64,000 bases of DNA, taken from contig NZ_WOTO01000025.1 of the NCBI RefSeq assembly GCF_010993775.1, forward strand, positions 53,765 to 117,764, read 5' to 3'. Below, piece by piece: positions 19,708-33,964 of this stretch (its first letter is position 1; every line of letters starts with the position of its first letter). This stretch comes from Fodinicola feengrottensis (lineage in GTDB: Bacteria > Actinomycetota > Actinomycetes > Mycobacteriales > HKI-0501). Made by a program: the position numbers and the translations under genes. The notes beneath the pieces are model-generated. The model searched no databases, was not told the DNA's origin, and worked only from the letters and a program-made list of their open reading frames with translations.

Positions 19708-19789
19708 CACCTCATGCCGCAGGCTATGTCCTCCCCGAGCCAAAAATGGGGCCCCTTGACCGGCAGCACCGGCCGGGTGCGGTTGCCGA

Positions 19790-20414
19790 TCAACGGCAGA
19801 GCGCCGGCAGCCACGCGGCCGTCGCCTGGAGGTCGTCGACCGCTTGGTGGGCGCCGGTCACACCTGACCACCGTCCACTGTGGACGGTGAAGGTGTGGCC
19901 GGCGAAGATCAGCTCGAGGTCGTGGAAACCCAGCCAGTCGCCAGTCGCCGGATAGACGGCCTTGAAGACGCTTTCCTTGGCGCTGAACACCAGCCGCAGT
20001 CGCTGCGACGGGCTGTCTCCGGCGAGGCACCAGGCCTGCTCGGACGGGACGCACACGGTTTCCAGCATCGACTCCAGTGGCGGTCTTCGGCATTCGACGT
20101 CGATGCCGAGGCCCGCGTACGCCCGGCCACCTGCGACCGCGGCCGCGACGTACGCGTCCGAATGGGTGATGCTGCCGACCACGCCAGCCGGCCAGAGCGG
20201 CTCGCGGCGAGGACCCGACCCGATCACCGACAGGTCCATCCCGAGTGCCGCCAGCGCCCGGTGCGCACACCGGCGGCCGCCGCGAATTCCCGTTGTCGCC
20301 GCGAAACCGCGCCGCATACCAGGGCCCGCTCGTCGGTCGCGATCGGCACGTCCGCGCGCCGATCGCGCCTTCGACAACCACCACGCCGACGGGTACGACG
20401 CTGCCAACCAGCAT
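19790..20414 (-). CDS. 4'-phosphopantetheinyl transferase (EntD/Npt type)
   Basis: About 207 residues. It shows GVVGSITHSDAYVAAAVA, the Mg-binding GIDVE and the FSAKESVFKAVYP motif. The N-terminus (MLVGSVVPVGVVVVEGAIGA) and the DERALV...REFAAAG stretch lie in other frames, so two slips occur between 20.35 and 20.24 kb. It activates carrier domains of the PKS and NRPSs with CoA-derived phosphopantetheine. Starts 5 bases after the methyltransferase stop. Confidence 0.85.
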
Positions 20415-20418
20415 CCGG

Positions 20419-21060
20419 TCAGGCGCGCCGGATGACGGTCAGGCCGTCTCGTACGGTCAACAGCGTGCAGCGCAGCCGCGGGTCAGCGGCAACCGCGGCG
20501 TTGAACGACCGCAAGGCGTGCGTGTCCGGGTCGGCACTGTCGGCGTTGAGGACATCGCCGTTCCACAGCGTGTTGTCCGCCAGCATCAAACCGTTGGGTG
20601 ACAGTTTTTCCAGTACGGCCTCCAAATAGTCGGGGTATCCGGTTTTGTTCGCGTCTATGAATGCCAGGTCGAAAGGTCCGTCGAGGCTCCGTACGGTATC
20701 CAGCGCCGGGCCTTCCTCGACGGTGATCCGGTCCGCGAAGCCGTTCTCCGCGATGCGCTTTCGCGCGAAGGTCGCGTGTTCGGGATTCAGCTCGCAGGTG
20801 ACGATCCGCCCGCCGGGCGGCAGCGCCGGCGCCATCGACAGCGCCGAATATCCGCTGAAAGTCCCGATTTCCAGCACCAGCCGGGGTCGCATCGCGAACA
20901 CCAGCAGCTCCAGGAAACGGCCCTGCACCGGACCGGACATCATTTGCGGGTCCACCAGCGCCTCGTGTGCCTGCGCCGCCAACTCGACCAGGTGGGGCGC
21001 ATCCGGGGTGGTGTGCGCGGCGACGTAATCCTCAATTCCCGGCAGGGTTACCGGCTTCAT
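20419..21060 (-). CDS. Caffeoyl-CoA-type O-methyltransferase
   Basis: 213 residues, intact. Motifs VLEIGTFSGYSALSMA, FDLAFIDANKTGYPDYLE and LMLADNTLWNG with the metal-binding Asp/Asn residues mark the class of Mg-dependent catechol or phenol O-methyltransferases (SafC/CCoAOMT-like). ATG follows AGGAGCG and overlaps the PKS stop (ATGA). Its presence argues for a catechol or hydroxylated aromatic precursor in the pathway. Confidence 0.85.
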   Translation of the reverse strand: MKPVTLPGIEDYVAAHTTPDAPHLVELAAQAHEALVDPQMMSGPVQGRFLELLVFAMRPRLVLEIGTFSGYSALSMAPALPPGGRIVTCELNPEHATFARKRIAENGFADRITVEEGPALDTVRSLDGPFDLAFIDANKTGYPDYLEAVLEKLSPNGLMLADNTLWNGDVLNADSADPDTHALRSFNAAVAADPRLRCTLLTVRDGLTVIRRA

Positions 21061-24000
21061 GACTCGCTCCTGGAGGTCGGGGACCCGAGCAGTCGGGCCG
21101 CTTCGTCGTCGGTCATCCGTTCCAACCGGCGGATCTGCTCCTGCTCGGCCAGTCCGGCCAGCGCCGCCACGGTGAATCTCTCGAACGCCCGCTCCGGGTC
21201 GAGCGTGACGCCCAGTGCCCGGTTGATCTCGACCAGATCTGGTTGCCGAACACCGAATCCCCGCCGAGCTCGAAGAAGTTGTTGTCGTTCGCGCCGACCG
21301 GCTCGATGCCCAGCGACTTCTGCCAGATGGCGGCGATCCGCCGGGCCACCCCATCGGCCGGCGGCTGGTACGGCGTGGTCAGCTCCGGCCGGGCGCCGGA
21401 ACCCACTCCGATGCTTTTCAGCGACCGTACGCTTTCGTCGGCCACCTCGGTGAAAAACGCCGTTCCCAGCGAGGCCGGATAAAACTGCAGCAAATCGCGG
21501 ATATCAAAGGGAAGCACCACTGCGTGAACCGCTGGGCCGGTCGCCAGCCGCTCGAATTCGTCCAAGCCCTGGCGCGGTGAGATCGAGCTGATCCCAGCGC
21601 CGCCGGCCATCCCCTCCCCCAGCTCTGAGGCCGCCCACGGCCCCCAGCCAATGCTGACCGCCGGGAGTCCCTCGCTCTGCCGGAAAGCCGCCAGCGAGTC
21701 GAGATACGCGTTCGCCGCCGCATAGTTCGCCTGGCCGGGTGAGCCCAGCACGCTGGCAGCACTGGAAAACGCGACCCAGAAGTCGAGCGGATCATCCCTG
21801 GTGAGCTGGTGGAGATGCCAACCGCCGGCCATTTTCGGCGCCAGCACTCGGCTTAACGAGTCACCGGTCAGTTCCAGCAGGGCACCATCTTCGAGCACGC
21901 CAGCCGCGTGCACCACACCTCTGATGGAACCTTTCACCCGCAGCTCAGCAAGAACTCCCGCGAGCGCCGGTTCGTCTGCCACATCGGCTTGTAGTGCGAC
22001 AACCCTTTCGCCACCGGCCCGCAAGACTGGCGCTGCCGTGTCTTTCAGCGGACCGCGCGAGATGAGCGCGACCGTACCGGCGCCACGTTCGAGCAGCCGA
22101 CCGGCCACTGCCAGACCGAGCGCGCCACTCCCGCCGGTGACGACGTACACACCGTCGCCGTCGAGGTTCAGCCGTCCCGATGCCCTCTCGGCGAGACCGA
22201 GCCTTCGGACATATCGCTGGCCGGCTCGGTACGCGACTTCGGTGTCAATGCTGGCAATCACCGCCGGGTCGCTGGTCCGTCCGGCGCCGCCGGTACGAGC
22301 TCACCCAGCAAATCGGCCGCCGCGTCCTTGGCGCAGGCCGCCGGGTCGAGATCCACGCAACGAATGGGAAGTGTCGGGTTCTCCATCGGGGATGTCTTGC
22401 ACAGACCCCACATCGGCGCTGCCGTCGGAACTGTTGTCGGCATGCCGGCCACCGGGTGGCAACCGCGAGTGGCCACCACGATCGTCGGAGTGTTCGCATA
22501 CGAGGCAACCTGGATCAGCTGAGCCATGCTATGGAGATCCACGTCGTCGTCGAGGCCAGCGAGATGGACTACTCCCGTGTACGTGCCGTTGTCGAATTCG
22601 CCGATCACCACGTCGGTGCCACGAGCGGTCAGTTGCTCGGCAAGGGCCGCGCCGACGCCACCTTGATCGGGCACGATCAGCCACCGGCCGGCACCCGCTG
22701 TGGTGCGGTCGGCGCGAGCCGCCGGTAACCATCGCAAGTCATAGCGCCAAAGTCCGTCATCCTGTGCGGCAGCTCGGCCGGTCCGCCGGACCCGCAGGCC
22801 GTTGATCTGTACGCACGGCTTGCCGTCCGCGTCAGCCAACACGATGTCCGCGGTCAGCTCGTCGCCATCCACCGCACGTACCCGGGCATGCGCCAGGATC
22901 GCGTCAGCCGCGTCCGCCCAGCGGGTCACGTCGGCCGCGGAAACTGGCACCGCAGGCCCGTGACCAGCGGATCCGGACCAGCCCGCCGGACTGACCGCGG
23001 CGATCAGCTGGATGGCGGCGTCCATCGCGCGCACGCCCGGAAGCTGCTCGGACCCGACCTGAATTTCCGCGAGCGCTTCACCGTCGCCGCCGTACACCGC
23101 TGCGAGGCCTCGAAAAGCCGGACCGTACTGCAAACCCTGCTCGGCCAGTGCGGCGTAGACAGCGCCGGCCGGCATCTCCTTCGGGCAACGCGCGCGTACG
23201 GCCGCGAGGTCCAGCAGCGGCGCGGGGCCGGCCGCGATCGCTCGTGCGGTAGCGAAACGCGCCCACGGTTGGTCGGTCTACGAGCGTCGATCGTCACCTC
23301 GTACGCGTCATCTCGCGGCTGAAGACTGGTCTGCACTCGCCACCGCGAGCGGTCCAACGTCAGCGGTTTGAGCAGCTGGACTTCTCGCAACGAGTCCCGG
23401 CCAACGTGGGCCGCCGCATCCAGCGCCAGCTCCAGATATCCCGCCGCTGGCAACAGAACCGTGCCGCCAACCAGGTGATCCGCCAGCACCGAATCGAAAG
23501 ACAGCGCGGACTCCCAGACTTTCTGTTCGCCGGACGCAAGATCCACGGGTGCGCCGAGCAGGGGCAGACCGCTGGGGAGCGTACGCTCGGGTCGCTCGAT
23601 CCAGTGTCTTTCGTGCTGCCACGGATAAGGCGGCAACGACACTGGTGGGCTGGCCGGTCCCAGCCGGTCCCAGCGGACAGTCGCTCCCAGCTCGTACGCG
23701 CCGGCCAGCAGCTGCCGGAAGCTGTCCGAGTCGTCGCGGTCGCGGTCGATCGCGTGCAGCACTTCGAAACCATTCGACGCGCGATCTGGCGGAGGGCTGA
23801 TCGTAGGACCGGATGGCCACCCAGTTCGACAGTCGCGTCGATGCCGGACAGTCCCGCAACTGCGGCCGCGACCGCGTCGGAGAACCGTACGCGCTCCAGG
23901 ATTCCCCGCGACCAGTACGAAACGGTCAGCTCACCAGCGGTTACCGGAGCGGCCGTGAGGGCGGACCAGAACGGTACAGCCGGCTCGGCCGACGGCTCCA

Positions 24001-26371
24001 ACTCGACGTGTCCGAGCGCTTCGGCGGCACCCGCCATTCGCGGGCTGTGGAAGGCGTAGTCGACCTTGACCCAACGCGCCAGCACACCGTCGGCGGACAG
24101 CCGCGTACGCACCCGGCCGAGTGTCTTGGGATCACCGGACAGCACGCAGGTCCCCGGTGAGTTCACTGCTGCCACCGAGACGTCTGTCAGCTTTTCGGCC
24201 TCTTCAGCGGAAATTTCGACGGCCAACATGGCGCCGGCACCGCCAGGAGCGGCCATCGCGAGACCTCTGCGGGCCGCCAGCCGATACCCGCACCCAGCGG
24301 CAGGGCGCCACTGATCACCGCCGCTGAGATCTCTCCGACGCTGTGTCCGACGACGGCGGCCGGCATGACGCCGTATCCCCGCAAAAGCTCGGCCAGCGCG
24401 ACCTGAACGGCCACCGTGACCGGCTGCGCCACCGAGGTGTCCGCGAGATCGCGTGGGTCGTCGCCACCCAGGACGGCCTCGATGGACCAGTCCATCTCCT
24501 CGTCGCAACGCCTGATAACAGAACGAAAAAAAAGCGGCTCGACAGCAAGCAGCCCGCGGGCCATTCCGGCATATTGCGAACCCTGACCGGAGCAGACGTA
24601 AAGCAGCCGCGGCTGGCCCGCGGTGGCCGCCGTCGTACGCGGCACCAGCGGCACCGCGGCCGCCAGTCGTTCGGCGGTCGGTGTCGGGACGGCCAGCCGG
24701 TACGGGCGATGGTGCGTACGACGACCCGCCGCCGTCCGTCCGCGAGATCGCGGTGACATCGCTGGATGTTTCCAACAAATCGACAAAGCGTTGCCTGAGG
24801 ATCTGCAAGCCTTCGCGCGTACGCGCAGACAACGGCAGCACTGTCCGGCCAGCTTCGGTCTTCAAACCAACCGGCGGGCTGGCCAGCACGGCATGCGCAT
24901 TCGTACCGCTGAAGCCAAAGCTGCTCACTCCAGCAAGCCGGGCCCCAGGAATTTCGACCGCGTTGGTCGCGACCCGCAGCCGGGCCGCGGCAAAGTCGAT
25001 ATGCGGATTTGGCTCCAGTACGTGCAAGCTCGCCGGCACCCGACCGTGGTGCAATGACAGGCAGACCTTGATCAGCCCGGCCATTCCAGCGGCGGCCTCC
25101 AGGTGCCCGATGTTCGTCTTCACCGACCCGATCAGGCATGGGTTCGTACGAGCGCCACCCACCACAGCGCCCAAAGCGGCGGCCTCGATCGGGTCGCCCA
25201 ACAATGTGCCTGTTCCGTGGCATTCGACGTAATCGACGGTATCCGGAGCAACCCCGCCATCCGCGTACGCGGCGGCCAGCACGGCCCGCTGCGCGGCCGG
25301 GTTGGGCGCGGTCAGGCCGTTGCTGGCGCCATCGGAGTTGACCGCGCTTCCCCGTACGAGAGCATAAATCCGATCGCCATTCGCGACCGCCGCCGACAGC
25401 GGCCGAAGGACCACCACACCGCAGCCTTCACCACGACCGTAGCCATCAGCACGCGAGTCGAAAGCCTTGCATCGACCGTCTGGTGCCAACATTGCGGCCC
25501 GCTGCAGACTGAGGGTCAATTCCGGGTCAAGCAACGCGTTTACACCTGCCACCAGAGCCGTCCCGCAGTCGCCCGCGCGCAGCGCTCGTACGGCCAGATG
25601 CAGGGCCACCAGCGAGGACGAGCAGGCGGTGTCGACTCCCAAAACAGGGCCGTGTAGATCAAAAAGATAGGCGATCCGGCCGGCCGCCACCGACCGCGCG
25701 CCGCCGGTCGCGGTGTGCCGGTTGATGCCGGCCGGGGTCCGCGAGCTGCCGGTTCAGATACTCGGTTTCCGAGATTCCAGGAAAACTCCGGTATCCGAGC
25801 CGCGCAACCGCTCCGGCGGGCTGCCGGCGTCCTCCAACGCCTCCCAGCAGACCTCCAGCAGAAGACGCTGCTGCGGATCCATCCGGTCCGCTTCTGCCGC
25901 GGTGAAGCGGAAAAACTGGGCATCAAAGCCGGCCAGGTCCGCGAGCGTACCGGCCGGGGGCAGCCCTGGAGTGCCAGCGCAACGGTCCGGCGGCAGTGGC
26001 GACACCGCGTCGACACCGCCGTCCAGCAGCCGCCAGAACGCCTCCGCGTCCGGGGCGCCAGGCATCCGGCAGGCCAGCCCGACGACCGCGATTGGCTCCG
26101 ATTCTGGGCGTGCCCTCGTACCCGCGACCGCTGGAATCGCGGTGGTCAAAGCGATCGCCAGCTGGGCGATGGTCGGATGGTGGTATCCCACTGTCGGGTC
26201 GATGCGCCGGCCGAGCCGCTGTTCCAGCTCACCGGCCAATGCGGTCAGCCGCGCCGAGTCCAGCCCGAGCGCGTTGAACGGTTGGTCGACCGGCACCTCG
26301 GAGGCCGCCGCGCCGGTCAACTCGGCGACGCGGTTTGTCAGCCACCGCACCAGATCCGCGGTGTCGCTCAT
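21057..26371 (-). CDS. Type I PKS: ACP-KS-AT-DH-KR-ACP (frameshifted)
   Basis: About 1,770 residues. N-terminal ACP (ALGLDSARL) is positioned to take an acyl group from the FAAL encoded just upstream. KS has DTACSSS (about 25.62 kb), VECHGTGT and [11 protein letters not shown] has GHSVGEIS (about 24.34 kb) and YAFHSPR, predicting malonyl-CoA. DH has [10 protein letters not shown] (about 23.47 kb) and DAAIQ, so looks active. There is no ER. KR has [24 protein letters not shown] and an LED motif near B-type LDD. C-terminal ACP is [14 protein letters not shown]. One extension would yield a 2,3-unsaturated thioester. Slips near 25.75, 24.25, 23.76, 23.3, 22.26 and 21.25 kb. Confidence 0.9.
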
Positions 26372-26383
26372 GGCACCTCTCCC

Positions 26384-28066
<1,683 letters not shown>

Positions 28067-28077
<11 letters not shown>

Positions 28078-29349
28078 TGCTGCCACCACCGCCGACGTGC
28101 AGCCGCCAGAGCGCCGAAGCGTCCACCGAGCGGTTGATGCCCACCTGTTGGTCGGTGGCGCCGTCTTTTTTCCACTGCTGCGGATAGGAAGTGACCGGCG
28201 TCAGGTCAGGTTCGTCGATCGCCGGCCGGCGCGCCAACGCGGCCTCGATGTGCGGTGCCAGGTCACGCTCTTTCTGGGCCTGTCGCTCGACATGCCGTTC
28301 GTTGAACTCGCCGAGCACCTTCTTTCCCAACAGCCGCAACGAATCGCAAATATGCTCGTGCTGGTAGCCGGCGGCCTGCTGGAGCAGGATCACCTGGTCG
28401 ACACCGGCTTCCTCCAGGCCCTTGAAGTGCTCGATCGCCTGCTCGGGCGTGCCGACCGCACCGACGCCGGCCATCGGCTCCGGCTCGATTTTCTGGAACT
28501 CCTCCCACAGGTTCGTACGCCCCGGGACATGTTCGCCGTGCCGGTAGTAATGTGCCAGCGCCCACTTGAAAAACTGCTGACCGAGCAGCCCACGATCGAG
28601 CGCGACCTGCTCGTCCTCGTTGATCATCACACCGGAGAGCATCGCGATGTTCGGGTTCACCGCCTGCCCGATCGGCCGACACTCGCGGGCGAAGGTCTCG
28701 TAATACTCGTTGACCCAGTATTTGGCTTCTCCCGCGTCCATGAAGGAAAAAGTCAGAGCACCCATGCCGAGGCGGGCAGCCAACTTGAGGGTGTCACGGT
28801 TCGTACAAGCCACCCAGAGCGGCGGATGTGGAGACTGCACTGGCTTGGGCACGATATTTCGCGACGGCATCGAAAAGTGCTTACCGGCATAACCCGGATA
28901 CGGCTCTGTGCACATCATTTTGGCCGCTTCCCGTACGCACTCGGCCCACATGCTGCGCTTTTCGATGTAGTTGACGCCAAAACCCTCCAGCTCGATGCGG
29001 GAGGTGGACTCGCCGGTCCCCCACTCCACCCGGCCGCCACTGACCAGATCCAGCATCGCGATCCGCTCGGCCACTCGGGCCGGGTGGTTGTACGCCGGTG
29101 GCATCAGCGTGATGCCATGTCCGATCCGCATCTTGCTGGTGTGTTGGCTCAGCGCCGACAGGAACACCTCGGGTGCGGTGGAATGCGAGTACTCCTCCAG
29201 AAAGTGGTGCTCCTGCGCCCAGGCGTACGCGATCCCCCCGCCTCCTCACCGAGCTCGACCCATTCCAGCGCGTTCTGGACCAGTCGGTGCTCGTCGCCGT
29301 CGGCCCACGGTCGGGGCAACTGAAGCTCGAAGAACATGCCGAACTGCAT
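28067..29349 (-). CDS. Luciferase-like flavin monooxygenase of NRPS/PKS clusters
   Basis: About 428 residues. N-terminus MQFGMFFELQLPRPW, then (after a slip near 29.2 kb) MRIGHGITLMPPAYNHPARVAERIAMLDLVSGGRVEWGTGES, typical of bacterial luciferase-fold alkanal/natural-product monooxygenases often embedded in mixed NRPS/PKS operons. It uses FMNH2 and O2. A flavin-reductase-like gene (17985-18626) may supply FMNH2. It overlaps the FAAL start by 11 bases and begins 13 bases after the NRPS stop. Confidence 0.85.
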
Positions 29350-29362
29350 CGGTGCCTCCTGC

Positions 29363-32300
29363 TCAGATCCGCGCCGCGCCGTCGCCGGCACGCAACAGAT
29401 GGGTGGTGAGCATGTCGACCGTCTCCTCGGACATCTCCGCGACCAGCCGGCGGATCCGGCCGTCCTCGTCGGTCAGGTGCAGCGACCGGTCCACCTCGGC
29501 CTGGACAAGCGCGGCCAGGTGACTCACTGTCGGGTTCACGAAAAGGTCCTGGACGGACAGGTCGACGCCGAACCGGACGCTCAATGCCGCCACCAGTTGC
29601 GCGGCGGTGAGCGAATGCCCGCCCAGGTCGAAAAAAGTCGTCGTAGAGGCCGACCCGCCGCACCCCAAGCGAGTCGGCGGCGAACCCGGCGACCTCCTTC
29701 TCCAGGTCGCTGCCCGGTGCCACGTAAGGTGCCGAGCCGGAGCGGTCGCGACCGGGCTCGGGCAGCGCCTGCCGATCGAGTTTTCCGTTGGCGGTGACGG
29801 GAAGTTTCGGCAGGAACGTGAAGGCGGACGGCACCATGTAGTCCGGCAGCCGCAACCGTAACGCGTCCCGGAGCTGCCCCGTGATCTCGGCGGGCGTCGC
29901 GGAGGTGTCGGCGGCGAGAACGACGTGGCCCACCAGCCGACCGGGCGGCTGCACCGCGACGGCGGCCTCGGCGACCAGCTCGTGGCCCGCCAGCTCCGCC
30001 TCAATCTCCCCCAGCTCGATCCGGTAGCCGCGGAGTTTGACCTGGTCATCGGCCCTGCCGGCGAACTCCAGCGAGCCGTCCTGGCGGCGCCGAGCCCGGT
30101 CGCCGGTCCGATACAACCGGCCGCCGGCTGGCCCGTACGGGTCGGGGACGAACCGCTGCGCGGTCAGCTCTGGGCGGTCGTGGTAGCCGCGGGCGAGGTG
30201 CGCGCCGGCGATGCACAACTCGCCGTACACGCCGACTGGAACGGGTTCGAGGCTGTCGTCAAGGACGTGCAGCCGTACGCCATCCAGCGGCTCGCCCAGC
30301 AACACCGGGCCATCCGTGGTCAACGGCCCACACGACGACCAGACGGTCGATTCGGTCGGGCCGTACATGTTCCATGCCTCATAACGCTCGGCCAGCGAGC
30401 TGGCCAGCTCGTCGCCAATCGGCTCTCCACCGCAGAGCGCTCGTACGCGACTGCCGTCGACTCCGCCGGCGCCCTGCAGCAGCCGCCAAGTGGTCGCCAC
30501 CGCCTGCACGACGGTGACCTGGTGCCGCTCGATGAGCGCGGCCAACCGGCGGCCGTCACACGGGCGTCGTCGGCGTCCACGACCACCACCCGCGCGCCGG
30601 CCGCGAGCGGCGGGAACAGCTCGGCCACCGACGCGTCGAAGGACAGGCTGGCGATCATCGTCATCGTGTCGTCCGGCCCGAGTCCAGGCCGGCGGCGCAT
30701 CGCGTACGCGAGATTCGCCAGCGACCGGTGCTCGATCTGGACGCCCTTCGGACGACCGGTCGAGCCCGAAGTGTAGATGACGTAAGCCAAACTCCCACTG
30801 TCCACTGTGGACGGCAGCGCTGCCGGTACGTCGTCGCCGTCGATCCAGACCAGCGTTGCCGGCAGTCCGGCGAGCTTGGTGTCGGCAAGTTCCGGTGAGG
30901 TGATCACGATCGGGGCGGCCGAGTCCTCGGCGAGATATCCGAGTCTTTCGGCCGGATAGCCAGGATCCAGCGGCACGTACGCGCCGCCGCTGGCCAGCAC
31001 TCCGAGCGCCGCTACGGCGAGATCAACACTGCGCTCCAGGCAGATGCCGACCCGAGTTTCGGGGCGTACGCCCAAGGAAACCAGCCTTCGCGCCAAGGCG
31101 GTCGCGGCTTTGGCCAGCTCGCCGAAAGTCAGTGTGCGGCCTTGCGAGTCGACCACCGCCGGCGCGTTCGGCCGCAGCAGGGCCTGCTCGGCGATTTGCT
31201 CATGTACGGGAACAAAGGACTCGCAGGCGGGCTCGCCACGCGACCACTGCTGGAGGCGCACCCGCTCGTCCGGCAGCAACATCGGCAACTCAGTAAGCCG
31301 ACGGTCAGGCTCAACCACCGCGGTCTCGGCGAGCTGTACGAACCGGTCGACGAACGACTGAGCGGTGGTCCGGTCAAACAAGTCGGTGCTGAAAGCCAGC
31401 CGCCCCACAAACTCCGGCCGATCCCAGAGGTGCAGTTCCAGATCAGCTCGTACGCTTCGGGAGCCCAACTCGATGAGCTCGATGTCGAGACCGGCGAAGT
31501 CAGCTGGCGCGCTGGCCGGCTGCATCACCAGCGTGGTCTGGAAAATCGCACCTCGCGAAGTGTCTCGCGGCGGGTTGATCTCCTCGACGACTCGCTCGAA
31601 CGGCACCTCCTGATGCCCGTACGCGGCGGAGCAGGTGCGATGGACCCGGCTGACGAGTTCACCGAAGGTCGGATCGCCGGCAACGTCGGTACGCAACGCC
31701 AGCATGTTGATGAAGTTGCCAATCAGCCCGTACGTTTGCGGGTGGCTGCGATGCGCCACCGCCGTGCCGACGGTCAGGGTTTGGCCGCCGAGCCGCGACA
31801 GCAGGGTCGTGTAAATCGCGAGCAGCACGGTAAAAGCTGTCGTGTCGTGTCGCGGGCGCGGGCGAGCGCGCGGATGGCGTCGGACGTACGAGCGCCGAGC
31901 TCGATCGGCAACCAGTCTCCGTCGAGCGACAGGATCGCCGGCCGTGGCCGATCCAGCGGCAATTCCAGCGGCGTCAGGTCGTGCAGCCGATCGGCCCAAT
32001 AGCCCAGGTCAGACTGCCAGTCCTCGGCGCGTACGGCTTCGCGTTGCCAGCTGGCAAAATCCGCGAAGGTGACAGGCAGGGCCTCGAGTGGGGGCTCCTC
32101 ATTTCGTACGCGTGCCTGATAGCAGGCGGACAGATCGCGCAGTGCGACACCGAGCGACCAACCATCGCCTACGAGGTGATGGACGACTAATCCGATGCAG
32201 TCGTGGTCAGGCCCGCGCAACAGCAGGAACCGAGCCGGCGGACCAGTCCGCAGCGCAAAGCGGAGATGGATCGCCTCGTCGTCCATCTTTTCGCGTACGG

Positions 32301-32682
32301 CAACATCAAAGTCGGCCGAGTCGCGAAGGTCAACGACAGCCAGCTCCGGCGGCGGCAACGCGTCCGTACGCTGAGCAGGACGGCCACTGATCGTCACGAC
32401 CGCGGTCCGCAAGGTTTCGTGGCGCTGCACCAAATCGGCGACCGCGGTGGTCAGCGCGGCCGGGTCCAGTCGACCGCTGAGCCGGCCGCAGAAGAAAAGG
32501 TTGTAGGCAGCTGAGCCGGGCTGCAGTTGCTCCAGGATCCAGAGTCGTTGCTGCGCAAGGGAAAGGGGCGCCGGACCGCGGCTCGTACGGGCCGGGATGT
32601 CGCCGGGCGTCTCGGACTCGTCGGTCGCGGCTTCTCGCCACCGGGCCAGAAGTCTGGCCTTGGCCGGGGAAAGATCGGTCAT
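29363..32682 (-). CDS. NRPS module C-A-T (frameshifted)
   Basis: About 1,107 residues. C domain starts LSLAQQRLWILEQ and has canonical HHLVGDG. A domain has YTSGSTGRPKG, FDASVAELF, YGPTESTVWS, YRTGD and NGKLDRQ. Reading GrsA-type pocket positions by eye gives D-A-A-Q-L-G-M-V-W-K, which I cannot match to a known residue. T domain has DLGGHSL near 29.63 kb, followed by a ~45-residue tail. Slips near 31.83, 30.55 and 29.63 kb. No TE or E domain. ATG overlaps the hydroxylase stop. Confidence 0.88.
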
Positions 32683-33750
32683 CGCCGCACCTCCACGGGC
32701 ACACTGTCCAGGACCGTCGCACGCAAGATGCGGGCGCGTCCACCGGACCACGGGCGGCCCGGGATTTTCGCAGGTCCCGGGTCAGCACCAGCTTCTTCAG
32801 CCAGCGATCGCGGCCGTCGTATTTGGCGCGGAACCCACTGCGGCCGTGCACAGCCCGATAGTTGTCAACAAAACACGCGGTGCCCGGGGGGGTGAGCGGC
32901 AGCGGCCGGATCGCCTCGCCGAGTTGCTCGACGATCGCGGTGAGCGCCGCGGCGGCCTCCGGATCACCGTCGACCGCGCGCATGAAAAACGGGTCGATGC
33001 GCAGGTAAGGCTGGTCGAGCGAGCCAAAAAGGACGGCGGTCGGCGGCGGATGGGTCCAGTCCGCCGGCAGCGGCTCGCCGGCGGCCGCGTCTTCGCGCTG
33101 GCGCTGGGTCAAATGCTCGTTGTCCGGCCCGATCACGAACCGCGGCTGCGCCAGCACCTCGCGATGACGCGCGTCCAGTCGTACGGCGTCCACCGGTGCG
33201 ATCGTGGTCGGCACGAGATCGTCGTTGCGCAGCGCGAAAAAAGTCCGAGATAGTCGCACCGGTACGGGTGAAACGTCCTCGGTGTGTGCCAGGCGAGGGT
33301 GGTGAGGCTGCCGTGGCCGCTCTGCTCGTGTTCCTGGTTTTTGATCGGCAGCACGTTCTGCACCAGCCGTCCACTTTGCAGGGTGGCCCAGCCAAACGGG
33401 TCGCCGATGACGGCGGCCAGCAACAGGAACCAGATCTCCTCGCGGACCGTGCTAGCCGGGTCTCGTTGGGCGGCCCAGTGATCCGGGGTCGGGCCGATCC
33501 GGGTGTCGTCGACCGGCAGCCCAGCGACCGCCAGCACCGGCACATGCTCGGCGTCCCGGAACCGGGTCAAGGTGGCCACCAGGTCCGCGGGCAGCCGCCG
33601 GTACGCGAGCTGGCGGCAGCGGCCGGCCAGCAGCTGCGGGTCGTCGGCGGCCGGGTAGCGGTCGGTCAGCTCGTCCAGTAGTGGCTCGACCAGGGGCAGA
33701 TCGGGGGCCAGCTCGTACACCCCGACCCCGGGTGGGAACTCGCTGTCCAT
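32679..33750 (-). CDS. VioC/AsnO-like Fe(II)/2-oxoglutarate amino-acid hydroxylase (frameshifted)
   Basis: About 356 residues. Diagnostic stretches are FHPYRCDYLGL, LRNDDLVPTTIAPVDAV, and FVDNYRAVHGRSGFRAKYDGR with the distal His and the 2OG-binding Arg. Relatives (VioC, MppO, AsnO) hydroxylate the beta carbon of Arg or Asn and similar residues. At the HxE/D iron site the raw frame reads H-T-P; the overlapping frame at a CACACA repeat reads H-T-E-D, so I suspect a sequence error. Further slips near the T6 run at 33.24 kb and near 32.76 kb. It probably provides a beta-hydroxy amino acid to the NRPS. Confidence 0.8.
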
Positions 33751-33760
33751 AGCGGTGCTG

Positions 33761-33964
33761 TCACCTCTCCATTCGCTGGCGCAGGCTGAGCGGACGCAGG
33801 TCCGTCCACACCTCGCGGATGTGGTCCAGGCACTGCTCACGCGGCCCACTGGTGCCGGTCCGGCGCCAGCCGGCCGGCGGCTCCCGGTCGTCGCGCCAGA
33901 TCGAGTACTGGTCCTCGTCGTTCACCACCACGGCCCAGCTGACCGCGCTTTCTTGGTCACTCAT
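33761..33964 (-). CDS. MbtH-like NRPS adenylation partner
   Basis: 67 residues, intact. It matches the family signature: ...YSIWRDDREPPAGWRRTG and the three conserved Trp including IREVWTDLRPLSLR. MbtH proteins bind and activate A domains. Its ATG overlaps the stop of the carrier-less NRPS, suggesting co-production with that A domain. Confidence 0.95.
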   Translation of the reverse strand: MSDQESAVSWAVVVNDEDQYSIWRDDREPPAGWRRTGTSGPREQCLDHIREVWTDLRPLSLRQRMER

